Made by a program: the position numbers and the translations under genes. The notes beneath the pieces were generated by a model, which worked only from the letters and a program-made list of their open reading frames with translations, was not told the origin of the DNA and ran no database searches. From NCBI GenBank assembly GCA_949285555.1, contig CASDYG010000001.1, positions 155,261-219,260 on the forward strand: a stretch of 64,000 nt of DNA, in the 5' to 3' direction. Below are positions 26,043 to 35,647 of this stretch, in pieces; position 1 is the stretch's first letter, and each line of letters begins with the position of its first letter. This DNA comes from an uncultured Eubacteriales bacterium (GTDB taxonomy: Bacteria; Bacillota; Clostridia; Peptostreptococcales; Anaerovoracaceae).

Positions 26043-26132
26043 AAAATACCCTATATGCTATTTGAACCGACCTCCCATCTGTTAGATTTTAGGTCTAACT
26101 TTGGGGCACCTCAATTACATATAGGGTATTTT
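26043..26132. repeat. Nested inverted repeat / bidirectional terminator with a palindromic insert
   Basis: A perfect 15-bp inverted repeat (26043-26057 against 26118-26132), with A- and T-rich ends that suit bidirectional termination, encloses 60 nt. The enclosed DNA is itself an imperfect palindrome running from TTGAACC to CACCTCAA, with a perfect core GTTAGA-TTTTAGG-TCTAAC. It separates the lipoprotein gene from the converging ABC transporter genes. The inner palindrome looks like a small inserted element. Confidence 0.7.
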
Positions 26133-26139
26133 AAATATT

Positions 26140-26829
26140 TTAATTCATTGAGGCTAAAAAAGCCTTCAATCTATCACTTCTAGGAGATGCGAAAATATCA
26201 TTTGGACTTCCCTCTTCTAATATTTTACCTTCATCCATAAACACAACTCTTGTAGATACATCCCTGGCAAATTTCATCTCATGAGTAACAATAATCATGG
26301 TTATATGCTGCATTGCAAGCTTACGCATAACATCAAGTACACTACCTGTAATTTCAGGATCCAGTGCTGATGTAGGCTCATCAAATAAAATTATATCTGG
26401 TTTTGTCGCAAGGCTTCTTGCAATGGCAATTCTTTGCTTTTGACCTCCTGAAATATGAGCAGGATATGTATCAGCCTTATCTGAAAGACCTACGAGCTCT
26501 AAGAGTTTTCTAGCTTCTTCTAGCACTTCTGTTTTCGGTCTTCTCTGAACCTTAATTGGAGCGTATGTAATATTTTCTAAACATGTCATGTGAGGAAAAA
26601 GATTAAAATGCTGAAATACCATGGATGTATCACCTTTTAACTCAATGCTACCTGAAGTCGGCACAGACAAGCCATTAATACTTCTGAGAAATGTACTTTT
26701 ACCAGAACCGGAAGGTCCGATTACTGAAACTATTTCTCCTTTTTCCATCTGAAAATCTATTCCCTTTAATGCATGGCACCCTACGTATTCCTTGTGCAAA
26801 TCATTGATTTTAAGTATTATATCTTTCAT
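26140..26829 (-). CDS. Amino acid ABC transporter, ATP-binding protein
   Basis: ATPase of a polar amino acid importer (PAAT family, GlnQ-like), 229 aa. Walker [10 protein letters not shown] is near residue 37, the Q-loop is in [14 protein letters not shown] near 69, signature [16 protein letters not shown] is near 127, Walker [15 protein letters not shown] near 150, and the switch His is in VTHEMKFA near 187. All ATPase motifs are complete. The ATG overlaps the permease stop by one base. It is the third gene of a binding protein-permease-ATPase operon. Confidence 0.95.
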   Translation of the reverse strand: MKDIILKINDLHKEYVGCHALKGIDFQMEKGEIVSVIGPSGSGKSTFLRSINGLSVPTSGSIELKGDTSMVFQHFNLFPHMTCLENITYAPIKVQRRPKTEVLEEARKLLELVGLSDKADTYPAHISGGQKQRIAIARSLATKPDIILFDEPTSALDPEITGSVLDVMRKLAMQHITMIIVTHEMKFARDVSTRVVFMDEGKILEEGSPNDIFASPRSDRLKAFLASMN

Positions 26830-27491
26830 TATGCTTCTCCTTTTGCATCATATCGCTTAAAATGTGTTTCCAGCTTTCCTGCGATTATAGTCAGTATGAG
26901 ATTAAGCATAAGGTAGATAATGGCAGTTACAAGGAAAACCAGAGTGGCTGAAGTCCTATTTACGATACCATAGGTTACCTTCATAAGTTCAAGCATACCA
27001 ATTGCCTGCACAAGTGCTGTATCTTTAACTAAAGTAATGGTTTCATTAAATACCGACGGAAGAATAGCCTTCATTGTCTGTGGCAGTACAATATCTAATA
27101 GAGTCTGCTTCTTAGACAGGTGAAGTGAATGAGCTGCCTCAAACTGCCCTATATCAATACTATTAAATCCACCTCTATATATTTCAGCAAAATATGCGGC
27201 ATAATTTAACACAAAGGTAACAGCAGCGGTGGCAAAGGCATCAAGAGCTATCCCCATATTTATAGGTAGAAAAAAATAGAAGAAGAACAGCTGTAATAGC
27301 AAAGGAGTTCCTCTAAAAATCCATACATATGTACTGCATATTAACTTTATTGGTAAAAATTTACTGTTTACTCCCAAAGCAATAGGAAGCCCAAGTGGCA
27401 ATGACAGTACAAGTGTAATTGCAAATAGCTTTACAGTTTCCAGCGTCCCCTCTGCTAGTGCTGGCAAATATGACATAATTTCATTTATCAA
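26829..27491 (-). CDS. Amino acid ABC transporter, permease protein
   Basis: Inner-membrane channel subunit of the same importer, HisM/GlnP-like, with about five hydrophobic helices. The cytoplasmic EAA loop reads [21 protein letters not shown] near residue 130. Start: TTG at 27491 has AAGGAG 6 nt upstream, while the longer GTG at 27518 lies inside a stem-loop and has no ribosome site. The 220-aa length then fits the family. A single permease implies a homodimer. Confidence 0.92.
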   Translation of the reverse strand: MINEIMSYLPALAEGTLETVKLFAITLVLSLPLGLPIALGVNSKFLPIKLICSTYVWIFRGTPLLLQLFFFYFFLPINMGIALDAFATAAVTFVLNYAAYFAEIYRGGFNSIDIGQFEAAHSLHLSKKQTLLDIVLPQTMKAILPSVFNETITLVKDTALVQAIGMLELMKVTYGIVNRTSATLVFLVTAIIYLMLNLILTIIAGKLETHFKRYDAKGEA

Positions 27492-27509
27492 TTGCTTCTC
27501 CTTCATTAA

Positions 27510-27539
27510 TAGAAGCACTCAGGAATGTGAGTGCTTCTA
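27510..27539 (-). promoter_or_regulatory. Stem-loop between binding-protein and permease genes
   Basis: Perfect inverted repeat AGAAGCACTCA/TGAGTGCTTCT (27511-27521, 27528-27538; 6-nt loop) immediately after the binding-protein stop. There is no T-run after it on the minus strand, so it is more likely an mRNA-stabilising or partial-termination element that keeps binding protein in excess over permease. Confidence 0.75.
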
Positions 27540-27543
27540 ATTT

Positions 27544-28365
27544 TTAATTATCTAAAAATACTACAATATTTTCGCCGAACCATTTTTCACTTATTTCCTT
27601 AGCCTTTCCATTGGCTAAAAGTGCCTTTATAGCACCATTCACCTGGTTCCTAAGCTTTTCATCTTCTTTTCTGAAGCCTATGACATAGTAGTCATCACCC
27701 AATGTATAATCTAAGGCTCTCAGGGAATCATCTTTAGCATTGGATTTCATATAAAGTCCAAGTACCTGATCTATAACCATAACATCCACCCTACCTGCCT
27801 TAAGGTCTAATAGTGCTTCATCATATGTCTTATATTCTGTTATATTGTCTTTAAAGCTATCATATGCTTCATTTGCTTTTAGCATCTCAAGAGCAGAAGA
27901 ATCAGCCTGTGTTCCTAGCTTGTATTTGCTTAAATCTGATGCGGTATTTACAGTAACATCATCCTTATTGGACATGAGAATAATTTCATTTTCAAGATAT
28001 CTCTTGGATAGAGACATTGCCTTTTCACGTTCTGGCGTCTGTGACATACCATTCCAGATACAATCTATCTTCTTAGATTTAAGTTCCAGATCCTTTGCAT
28101 CCCAGTTTATAGGCTTAAATTTAATCTTATAACCAAGCTCTTCTCCTACAGCATTGGCTAAATCTATATCAAAACCCACAAGCTTATTTGACTCATCTCT
28201 AAATCCCATAGGAGCAAAGGTATCATCAAGACCTACGATTAATGTATTATCATCCTTTTTATCAGCCTGCTTATCTTCCTTTTTATCATTACTACATGCT
28301 GTAATAAATACTACAGTGACAATTAGCATAAGTGCTAAAAAAATATTCTTAAAGCCTCTATTCAT
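27544..28365 (-). CDS. Amino acid ABC transporter, substrate-binding lipoprotein
   Basis: Solute-binding protein of the SBP_bac_3 family, anchored by a lipobox ending at Cys24 (VFITAC). After a charged linker (KKEDKQADKKDD) the first lobe begins LIVGLDDTFAPMGFRDE, followed by GFDIDLANAVGEELG and WNGMSQTPEREKAM, the usual amino-acid binding pattern. The family includes cystine, arginine, glutamine and histidine binders. Residues here do not fix the ligand. AGGAGG precedes the ATG. First gene of the operon. Confidence 0.93.
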   Translation of the reverse strand: MNRGFKNIFLALMLIVTVVFITACSNDKKEDKQADKKDDNTLIVGLDDTFAPMGFRDESNKLVGFDIDLANAVGEELGYKIKFKPINWDAKDLELKSKKIDCIWNGMSQTPEREKAMSLSKRYLENEIILMSNKDDVTVNTASDLSKYKLGTQADSSALEMLKANEAYDSFKDNITEYKTYDEALLDLKAGRVDVMVIDQVLGLYMKSNAKDDSLRALDYTLGDDYYVIGFRKEDEKLRNQVNGAIKALLANGKAKEISEKWFGENIVVFLDN

Positions 28366-28413
28366 CTCATCCTCCTATATTACTAGCTTTATTCATTAAC
28401 TTAACTATTTGCT

Positions 28414-28475
28414 ATTGTAACATAGAAATTTTCACAAGTCAACGCTTTAATTAGATAAATTGATAAAGTTATCAA
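28414..28475 (-). promoter_or_regulatory. ABC importer promoter with upstream palindrome
   Basis: On the minus strand TTGACT (28437-28442), 17 nt, TACAAT (28414-28419). Eighteen bp upstream of the -35 is the inverted repeat TTGATAA-AG-TTATCAA (28460-28475, plus-strand reading), a plausible binding site for a regulator I cannot identify. Confidence 0.7.
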
Positions 28476-28546
28476 AATTTATTTTTACTCGCAACAATAT
28501 CCCAATATCTAAAATTATAAAAGCTTAGTCGTCCTTTATATGTCTC

Positions 28547-31500
28547 TTAGAAAAAGCTTATCTGATCTGTTGCTCCAAGCTTATGAAATACTCCTAGCTT
28601 GTTTAAATTCTCAAGACCAGCCTTAGTAATCCTTCCTCTTGCGACAGCATCTTCCACACTTATAAAAGGCTTTTTTTCATATTCATCATGTAGCATCTTT
28701 GAAGCCGTTTCCCCAAAGCCATCTATTGCTATATATGGTATTAGTACCTTCCCCTCATGAATATTGAATTTTAAAGGGTCTGAAACTCCTAATAGTGGCT
28801 TTTCAAATTCGTATCCTCTTGCAAGCATTTCCAGTACTATTTCATAAACCAAAAGCTTATTTTTATCCTTCGCAGTTGGTTTTTCTTGCCTGTGAATTTC
28901 AGCCATTTTCTTCTTTATTGCTACCTTACCTTCAAGAACAGTATTTAAGTCAAAATCCTCTACTACACTAGAAAGATGGGCAGCATAAAATGCTAATGGA
29001 TAATACACCTTGTACCATGCCATTCTAACAGCCATCATAACATACGCCACGGCATGTGCTCTTGGAAACATGTATTTAATCTTTATACAAGAATCAATAT
29101 ACCAATCAGGAACTCCATGCTCTTTCATAAGTGCTAGCTGATCATCGCTTATAGGCTTATTCTTTCTGACTATCTCCATTATTGTGAATGCATCCTTGTT
29201 TTTCAGCCCCTTTAATAAGAGATAGTTCATTATGTCGTCTCTTGTGGAAATAACCTCATTCATTGTTGCAATGCCCTGCTTAATATAATATTGTGCATTA
29301 TTAAGCCATACATCTGTACCGTGGGAAAAGCCTGAAATTCTTACTAAATCAGAAAAAGTAGAAGGAGAGGTATCATCGAGCATTTTACGAACAAAGTCCG
29401 TACCAAATTCCGGTATTCCATAACTACCATGCACCTGATTGTAATCCTCATCCTTAATATTTAGTGCCTCTACTCCCCTAAATATGGACAAAACATTTGG
29501 ATCTGTCAGCTCTATTGTAAGTGGATCTATTCCCGTCATATCCTCAAGGTGCCTGATCATAGATGGTACCGTATGTCCTAAAATATCCAATTTTAACAAA
29601 TTTTGATCTATTTTATGATAATCAAAATGCGTGGTAATTATTCCCTTATCCTTATCATCTGCTGGATGCTGCACTGGACAAAATTCATATATTTCATGAT
29701 CATCTGGAACTATGATTATACCACCTGGATGCTGACCTGTAGTTCTCTTTACACCTGTGCATCCCTGTACTAATCTTTCCACTTCATAGCTTCTTGTCTG
29801 CTGAGCAGTTTCATCATGAAATTTTCTTACGTATCCATATGCGGTTTTCTCTGCCACAGTACTTACTGTGCCGGCCTTATATACATTTTTTTCACCAAAA
29901 ATCTCTCCCACATACTTGTGAGCTGTAGCCTGATACTCTCCAGCAAAATTCAAATCTATATCTGGTTCCTTATCCCCCTCAAATCCTAAAAAGGTTGCAA
30001 ACGGAATTGTAAAGCCATCTCGTTTAAGCTCGGTACCACATACAGGGCACTTCTTTACCGGCATATCTATCCCGCAGTTATATTTTGACAAATCACCCCA
30101 TTCAAGATATTTACAGTCAGGGCAAATGTAATGCGGCTCAAGTGGATTCACCTCTGTAATACCAGCCATAGTTGCAGCAAAGGATGAACCAACTGATCCT
30201 CTGGATCCTACCAAATAACCATCCTTTAAAGATTTTTCCACCAGCATTTGAGCAGATACATACATGACTGCATAACCGTTTTTTATTATGGAAGAAAGCT
30301 CTTTTTCCAATCTTTCTCCGATTTCTTTTGGCAACGGGTTGCCGTATATGCTATGTGCCTTTTCCATACAGCTCTCATAAAGCTTTTGGTCCGCCCCTTC
30401 TATCTTAGGAGGAAATTTACCTGATGGAACCGGCCTCATTTTTTCAATCATATCGGATATCTTGTTGGAGTTTTCTACTACTACCTCATATGCCTTTTCT
30501 TCACCAAGATATGAGAATTCATTCAGCATCTCTTCAGTAGTTCTCATATATAGTCCCTGCCCCTGCTCAGCATCCTTATAGCCCATGCCTGCCATAAGAA
30601 TATTCCTATATATTGCGGAAGTAGGCTCATCATAGTGAGCATCAGTAGTAGCAACTACGGGCTTACCCATCCTGCTACCTAGCTCAACTATTCTTTTATT
30701 AAGTGCCTTTAGGTCTTCATTTCCTGAAACGATACCATTTTCAATCATAAATCGATTATTTATAAGAGGCTGAATCTCCAGATAATCATAAAATTCTGCA
30801 ATTTTTTCCAGCTCCTCTACGCTTTTACCATTTTTTACAGCCTGATATACCTCGCCTGCTTCACAGGCAGAACCGATGATAATTCCATCCCTATGTGCCG
30901 TAATTACAGATTTAGGAAGTCTTGGCTTCTTATAAAAATAGTCCAGGTGAGAAATAGACACCATTTTATATAAATTCTTTAGGCCCTCTAAGTTTTTTGC
31001 AAGTAAAATTATATGATTAGTTCTCTTTGATTTATAATCAATGCTGCCATCTTCATTTTTGCAATCCGAGTCATCAAAAAAGTAACCCTCAAGCCCGTAA
31101 ATGATTTTAATATCTACGCCTTTCTTCTGCCACTTATCAGCCTCGCTTGCTGCATCAGGAAAGCTTTGGACAACTCCATGATCTGTAATTGCAACTGCCG
31201 TATGCCCCCATCTTGCTGAATTACCTACTAATGTAGCAACATCATTTAATCCGTCCATTGAACTCATCTTAGTATGAGCATGTAGTTCGACTCTTTTCTT
31301 GCCAGGATAGTTATCCTCTCTGTACTTTTTTTCATCTGGACATATTGACCTAGCAACAATTATTAAATCATTAGAATATGGATCATTTTTAGCTGTTCCT
31401 AAAACCTTTATATAATTTCCAACCTTTATCTCTTCCTTTGCAAGCTTCCATTCTTCATCATTTGCGAAAAGCTTTACGCCCATACTTGCAGTATCATCCG

Positions 31501-32299
31501 TAATATATATAGTTACTACTTCCTTATTGCTTTTGGCAGAATGAAATGTATCCACGTAAAAGATCTGGCCCTCAACACTCACTGTATCCTTCCAGTCCTG
31601 TGATATCTTTACCTCACTATATGGTACAGTTTTTCCAATTTTACGCTTTCCGTAAATAAAACCCTTACCTTTTCCCCCTGCTTTTCGCCCGTCTGATGCG
31701 TTGTTGTATGATGTAGCCTTTTCATGGAGATCACCAGCTTTTTTTCCATTATAGCAGTTATCCTTAATAGCTTCCTCAGGCTTCATTTCCTCTGCCAGGC
31801 TATTATGCATGCTTTCATCAAAGATAAACTTCACATGAGCCTCAAAGCCCAATGCCTCGCTTATAAGTCCTTCTATAGTCGATACATATTTACTGTTTAG
31901 CTCCCTCGTTTTATTAGCATCTACTGTAAATAAATACCAGCATTTCGATTGCCCATCATATTTGGCTGCGTGCACAAAATTTTTCATCTTTATAGGAAGT
32001 AAATCCCCCCTGTAAAGATGTCCCATATATAATTTTAATGCTTCATCATTATCCTGAATAAGCCCTTTATAGGCAAATTTAAGTTTTACGTCTTTTACGG
32101 TTTTCGGCAGCTCCTCCATAAGCTTAAATCTCATTTTTTCACAATCAAAAAACGTAGGGACAAAATTAGCTTCAAGTAACAGCTGCAAGCACATATCCTC
32201 GTCTATATTTGCCCCCTTGGTAACTATTACACCTTCTTTAGTTACTCTTTCACCATATTCTTTGAAACTTATTAAATTCAGCAATTTATCTTTTTGCAA
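28547..32299 (-). CDS. polC: DNA polymerase III PolC-type alpha subunit lacking the 3'-5' exonuclease insert
   Basis: Replicative polymerase of low-GC Gram-positives. Order: N-terminal domain, OB fold (about 230-330), PHP domain from ELHAHTKMSSMDG (about 338), and polymerase core with SRGSVGSSFAATM, EPDIDLNFAGEYQ and LLKLDILGH. The C-terminal clamp-binding peptide is QISFF. PolC normally has a DEDD exonuclease of about 170 aa inserted in the PHP domain. Here the flanking PHP segments are joined by a short linker (near residues 405-425), and the protein is 1250 aa rather than about 1440. All PHP metal ligands remain visible. The start is TTG with AGAGG upstream. Last gene of the pyrH-polC run. 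Confidence 0.95.
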   Translation of the reverse strand: MQKDKLLNLISFKEYGERVTKEGVIVTKGANIDEDMCLQLLLEANFVPTFFDCEKMRFKLMEELPKTVKDVKLKFAYKGLIQDNDEALKLYMGHLYRGDLLPIKMKNFVHAAKYDGQSKCWYLFTVDANKTRELNSKYVSTIEGLISEALGFEAHVKFIFDESMHNSLAEEMKPEEAIKDNCYNGKKAGDLHEKATSYNNASDGRKAGGKGKGFIYGKRKIGKTVPYSEVKISQDWKDTVSVEGQIFYVDTFHSAKSNKEVVTIYITDDTASMGVKLFANDEEWKLAKEEIKVGNYIKVLGTAKNDPYSNDLIIVARSICPDEKKYREDNYPGKKRVELHAHTKMSSMDGLNDVATLVGNSARWGHTAVAITDHGVVQSFPDAASEADKWQKKGVDIKIIYGLEGYFFDDSDCKNEDGSIDYKSKRTNHIILLAKNLEGLKNLYKMVSISHLDYFYKKPRLPKSVITAHRDGIIIGSACEAGEVYQAVKNGKSVEELEKIAEFYDYLEIQPLINNRFMIENGIVSGNEDLKALNKRIVELGSRMGKPVVATTDAHYDEPTSAIYRNILMAGMGYKDAEQGQGLYMRTTEEMLNEFSYLGEEKAYEVVVENSNKISDMIEKMRPVPSGKFPPKIEGADQKLYESCMEKAHSIYGNPLPKEIGERLEKELSSIIKNGYAVMYVSAQMLVEKSLKDGYLVGSRGSVGSSFAATMAGITEVNPLEPHYICPDCKYLEWGDLSKYNCGIDMPVKKCPVCGTELKRDGFTIPFATFLGFEGDKEPDIDLNFAGEYQATAHKYVGEIFGEKNVYKAGTVSTVAEKTAYGYVRKFHDETAQQTRSYEVERLVQGCTGVKRTTGQHPGGIIIVPDDHEIYEFCPVQHPADDKDKGIITTHFDYHKIDQNLLKLDILGHTVPSMIRHLEDMTGIDPLTIELTDPNVLSIFRGVEALNIKDEDYNQVHGSYGIPEFGTDFVRKMLDDTSPSTFSDLVRISGFSHGTDVWLNNAQYYIKQGIATMNEVISTRDDIMNYLLLKGLKNKDAFTIMEIVRKNKPISDDQLALMKEHGVPDWYIDSCIKIKYMFPRAHAVAYVMMAVRMAWYKVYYPLAFYAAHLSSVVEDFDLNTVLEGKVAIKKKMAEIHRQEKPTAKDKNKLLVYEIVLEMLARGYEFEKPLLGVSDPLKFNIHEGKVLIPYIAIDGFGETASKMLHDEYEKKPFISVEDAVARGRITKAGLENLNKLGVFHKLGATDQISFF

Positions 32300-32311
32300 A
32301 ATATTAAACCT

Positions 32312-33379
32312 CTATTTTTTCTCAAAATATTCATCAATAAGTTTGAAAAGTTCATCTTTTAGCTTATTTTCTTCTACTTTTTTAATTATTTCACCTTTTG
32401 AAAAAATCAGGCCCACTCCCTTTCCTCCAGCTATGCCAAAATCAGCTTCTTTGGCCTCACCAGGACCGTTTACAGCACATCCCATAACAGCCACAGTAAT
32501 CTCCTTGTCTGCATATTTGCTATGTATAATCTCCTCAACCTCTTTAGCTATGCTGAAAAGGTCAATAGCCGTTCTTCCGCATGTAGGACAACTAATTAAA
32601 TTAGGGCCTTCCTTGATAAGTCCACATGCCTTCAAAATATCCTTTGCCGCATAGATTTCCTGCACAGGATCAGCAGTTAAAGATACTCTCATTGTATTAC
32701 CGATTCCTCTTAGCAATAAGCCACCTAGTCCTACCGCTGATTTTAAAATACCACTCTTGATGGTACCTGCTTCTGTAACACCAATATGAAGAGGGATATC
32801 AGTTTTCTCACTTGCAAGAAGATATGCACTATATGTATCAGCAACATTAGAAGATTTAAGTGAAAGAACTAAATTGCCATATCCCATATCTTCTATCAAA
32901 GCACAGTTTTTCAGGCCACTTTCACATATACCCTCTGGACTTACGCCATATTTTCTTATTATATCCTGCTCTAATGACCCCGAGTTTACACCCACACGAA
33001 TTGGTACATTTCTTTCGCTTGCAGCATCGACAACTGCTCTTATTTTTTCTTTTGAGCCAATATTTCCAGGATTAATTCTTATCTTGCTTGCACCTGCCTC
33101 TATAGCACCAATGGCAAGCCGATAGTCAAAATGTATATCTGCAACAACTGGCATATCGGATGTTTCACAGACTCTCTTAAATACTTTCAAAGACTCCTCA
33201 TCTGGTACTGCAAGCCTTACTATCTGACATCCAGCTGTATGAAGTGCCTTTATCTGATCCATTAGTGCCTCATAGTTTCTTGCTGAAACATTTGTCATAG
33301 ACTGAATGGATACTGGAGCATCACCTCCTATAGCCACATTTCCACAATATACCTTTCTAGTCTTATTTCTTGAAAACAT
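32312..33379 (-). CDS. ispG: 4-hydroxy-3-methylbut-2-en-1-yl diphosphate synthase
   Basis: Penultimate step of the DXP isoprenoid pathway: 4Fe-4S enzyme converting MEcPP to HMBPP. The TIM-barrel start is VAIGGDAPVSIQSMTN. Cluster cysteines are in SCPTCGRTAIDLF near residue 262 and MGCAVNGPGEAKEADFG near 300. The 355-aa bacterial form lacks the long plant insert. GGAG precedes the ATG. It is placed with dxr and rseP, the usual clostridial order, 12 nt before polC. Confidence 0.96.
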   Translation of the reverse strand: MFSRNKTRKVYCGNVAIGGDAPVSIQSMTNVSARNYEALMDQIKALHTAGCQIVRLAVPDEESLKVFKRVCETSDMPVVADIHFDYRLAIGAIEAGASKIRINPGNIGSKEKIRAVVDAASERNVPIRVGVNSGSLEQDIIRKYGVSPEGICESGLKNCALIEDMGYGNLVLSLKSSNVADTYSAYLLASEKTDIPLHIGVTEAGTIKSGILKSAVGLGGLLLRGIGNTMRVSLTADPVQEIYAAKDILKACGLIKEGPNLISCPTCGRTAIDLFSIAKEVEEIIHSKYADKEITVAVMGCAVNGPGEAKEADFGIAGGKGVGLIFSKGEIIKKVEENKLKDELFKLIDEYFEKK

Positions 33380-33393
33380 GCTCCTTCTCCTAA

Positions 33394-34386
33394 CTATTTA
33401 AATAGCATATAAACATCTTTGAAGGTAACTAGTATAATTAATCCAATTAGCAGTATAGTTCCGCCAATATTAATATATCCTTCTGCCTTTTCGGTAAGTC
33501 TTCCTCCAGTCAGCCATTTTATGATTAAAATGACTATTCTTCCTCCGTCAAGTCCTGGTATTGGAAGCAAATTTAATATAGCTAAATTTATACTGATTAG
33601 CGCAATCAAAAGAGCCACGTATGTAAATCCCATCTTGCTGCTACTATCTACCATACCTATCATGGCAACCGGACCACCTACATTTGACAAACTAACCTTT
33701 CCGCTCACCAGCATATAAAAGCCGTGGCCAATGGATTTAGTCATATTCCATGTAGTTTTAATACCTTCTGTAAATGTCTTACCAGGCGATCTTTCAAGTG
33801 CAGAAGTAATTCCCAGCTTTGGTCCCTCGCCGCTAGTTGATACATGAGCTGTGACATTAATTTCCTTACCATCACGCTGTAGCTTTAGCTTCATTTCCTC
33901 GCCAGATTTTTCTATGGATTTTAGAACCTCATCCCATCCTGATGTCTTTGTATTATTTATTTCTACTATTCGGTCACCTTTTTGAATACCGGCCCTCATA
34001 GCAGCACTATCAGAGGTTACATCTGCTACAATATTAGATCTTACGCCACTTATTCCAACTACTAATAAGATAATTACAAAGGCCGTTACAATATTCATAG
34101 CAGAGCCTGCAAGCAGTACTAGAATTCTTGCCCATATGGGCCTATTATTAAAGGCACCAGGATCTTTACTGCCTGTATCTTCTCCTTCAAACGCACAAAA
34201 TCCTCCAAGTGGCAATGCTCTTAGTGAATATAGGGTCTTTTTTCCCTGCTTGGAGCATAGCCTGGGCCCCATTCCCACTGCAAATTCATTTACTTTAAAG
34301 CCCAAGAGTTTTCCAACCACCATGTGGCCAAGCTCATGAGGTGTTATCATAAGTAAAAATAATAATATTACGTATATTATGGTCAT
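33394..34386 (-). CDS. rseP: Site-2 intramembrane metalloprotease RseP
   Basis: M50 zinc protease that cuts membrane proteins, such as anti-sigma factors, within the bilayer. The zinc motif HELGH is at residues 17-21 in the first helix. There is one PDZ domain (about 115-190, AMRAGIQKGDRIVEINN). The third motif, NLLPIPGLDGGRI, supplies the Asp ligand near residue 278, followed by a final C-terminal helix. Length 330 aa fits the Gram-positive form with one PDZ. The start abuts the dxr stop. Confidence 0.95.
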   Translation of the reverse strand: MTIIYVILLFLLMITPHELGHMVVGKLLGFKVNEFAVGMGPRLCSKQGKKTLYSLRALPLGGFCAFEGEDTGSKDPGAFNNRPIWARILVLLAGSAMNIVTAFVIILLVVGISGVRSNIVADVTSDSAAMRAGIQKGDRIVEINNTKTSGWDEVLKSIEKSGEEMKLKLQRDGKEINVTAHVSTSGEGPKLGITSALERSPGKTFTEGIKTTWNMTKSIGHGFYMLVSGKVSLSNVGGPVAMIGMVDSSSKMGFTYVALLIALISINLAILNLLPIPGLDGGRIVILIIKWLTGGRLTEKAEGYINIGGTILLIGLIILVTFKDVYMLFK

Positions 34387-35625
34387 CTAACAAACTCCTT
34401 TTATAAATTCTCTGCTATGAGAAATTGCTTCTTCAATGACAGCTTCTGCATCGTCTATTTGATTAAAATCATAATCTTCATGCCTCTCTAAAAGATGTTC
34501 GAGTCCTTGAAAAATATTGATAAATCTAATTTTCTCCTGCAAGAAGGCTTCTACCAGACACTCATTTACCATATTCATGTAGCATGCATAGCTATCTTTT
34601 CTTTTAAGAGCATCAAATGCAAATTCTATGGATGGAAATACTCTGGTATCAGGCTTCTCAAAGGTAAGCCCCTGCTTCAAATCAAAGAAATTTAAATATT
34701 TACCCCCAAACGATCTCTTTTTGTTACCCATAAGAGCATATTGGATCGGCTGCCTCATATCAGGCATGCCCATCTGACCTATGATGCTTCCATCTTTAAA
34801 TTCCACAGCAGAATGAAGAATACTTTGTGGATGAACAAGAACTTTAATATTCTCACCTGCGATAGAAAAGAGCCTGCTGGCCTCTATAATTTCCAGCGCC
34901 TTATTCATAAGAGTTGCAGAATCAATGGTTATCTTACGACCCATTGTCCAATTAGGGTGCTTTAATGCATCGCTAAGCTTTACCTTTTCTAGTTGCTCTA
35001 ATGTATATCCTCTAAAAGGTCCTCCTGAAGCAGTCAAAATCAGATTATTAATATAATATGGTGAAACATTTCTGACTCCTCTTTCTCCACATTCATTTAA
35101 GCTTTGCACTTCTCTGAGCTTTCTTATAACATCCTCTCCTCTTGACATGGTCATTAGTGACTGCCAAATGGCGCTATGCTCACTGTCTATGGGAACCAGT
35201 TCACCTGTAGAAGCTTCCAGTGCTTCCATAACAAGCCTTCCTGCCGATACTAGACTTTCCTTATTGGCTAAAGCTACCTTTTTATTGCTTTTAATACCTT
35301 CCAGCGTAATCCTCGTCCCTACGGCTCCTACAAGGGCATTAACTACAATTTCCCCCTCTTCCAAGGCTGCCAGTTGAAATAGTTCAGCCTGATCACTATA
35401 TACCTTTAAAGCATTATATTTTGCCTTAAGACGTTCCTTTTCTCCTTGATCAGCCACCCATATATATTTAGGATTAAACTCTGCTATCTGTTCTTCAAGA
35501 AGCTTCGTATTTCTTCCACATGTTAACAGTATAACTTCAAGCTTATCCCTATTTGCTCTTATAATATCCAGAGTCTGAGTTCCAATAGATCCAGTACTTC
35601 CAAACAATAGTATTTTTTCTTTCAT
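34387..35625 (-). CDS. dxr: 1-deoxy-D-xylulose 5-phosphate reductoisomerase
   Basis: Converts DXP to MEP with NADPH, the first committed step of isoprenoid synthesis here. The Rossmann motif is FGSTGSIGTQTLD (residues 7-19), ANKESLVSAG is near 122, VPIDSEHSAIWQSL near 147, the flexible loop TASGGPF near 200 and HPNWTMGRKITIDSATLMNK near 225. About 15 residues around LREVQSLNECGERGVRNVS lengthen the pre-loop region. GAGG precedes the ATG. It sits between cdsA and rseP. Confidence 0.96.
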   Translation of the reverse strand: MKEKILLFGSTGSIGTQTLDIIRANRDKLEVILLTCGRNTKLLEEQIAEFNPKYIWVADQGEKERLKAKYNALKVYSDQAELFQLAALEEGEIVVNALVGAVGTRITLEGIKSNKKVALANKESLVSAGRLVMEALEASTGELVPIDSEHSAIWQSLMTMSRGEDVIRKLREVQSLNECGERGVRNVSPYYINNLILTASGGPFRGYTLEQLEKVKLSDALKHPNWTMGRKITIDSATLMNKALEIIEASRLFSIAGENIKVLVHPQSILHSAVEFKDGSIIGQMGMPDMRQPIQYALMGNKKRSFGGKYLNFFDLKQGLTFEKPDTRVFPSIEFAFDALKRKDSYACYMNMVNECLVEAFLQEKIRFINIFQGLEHLLERHEDYDFNQIDDAEAVIEEAISHSREFIKGVC

Positions 35626-35647
35626 TGCTTCCTCACATAGCAGATAT

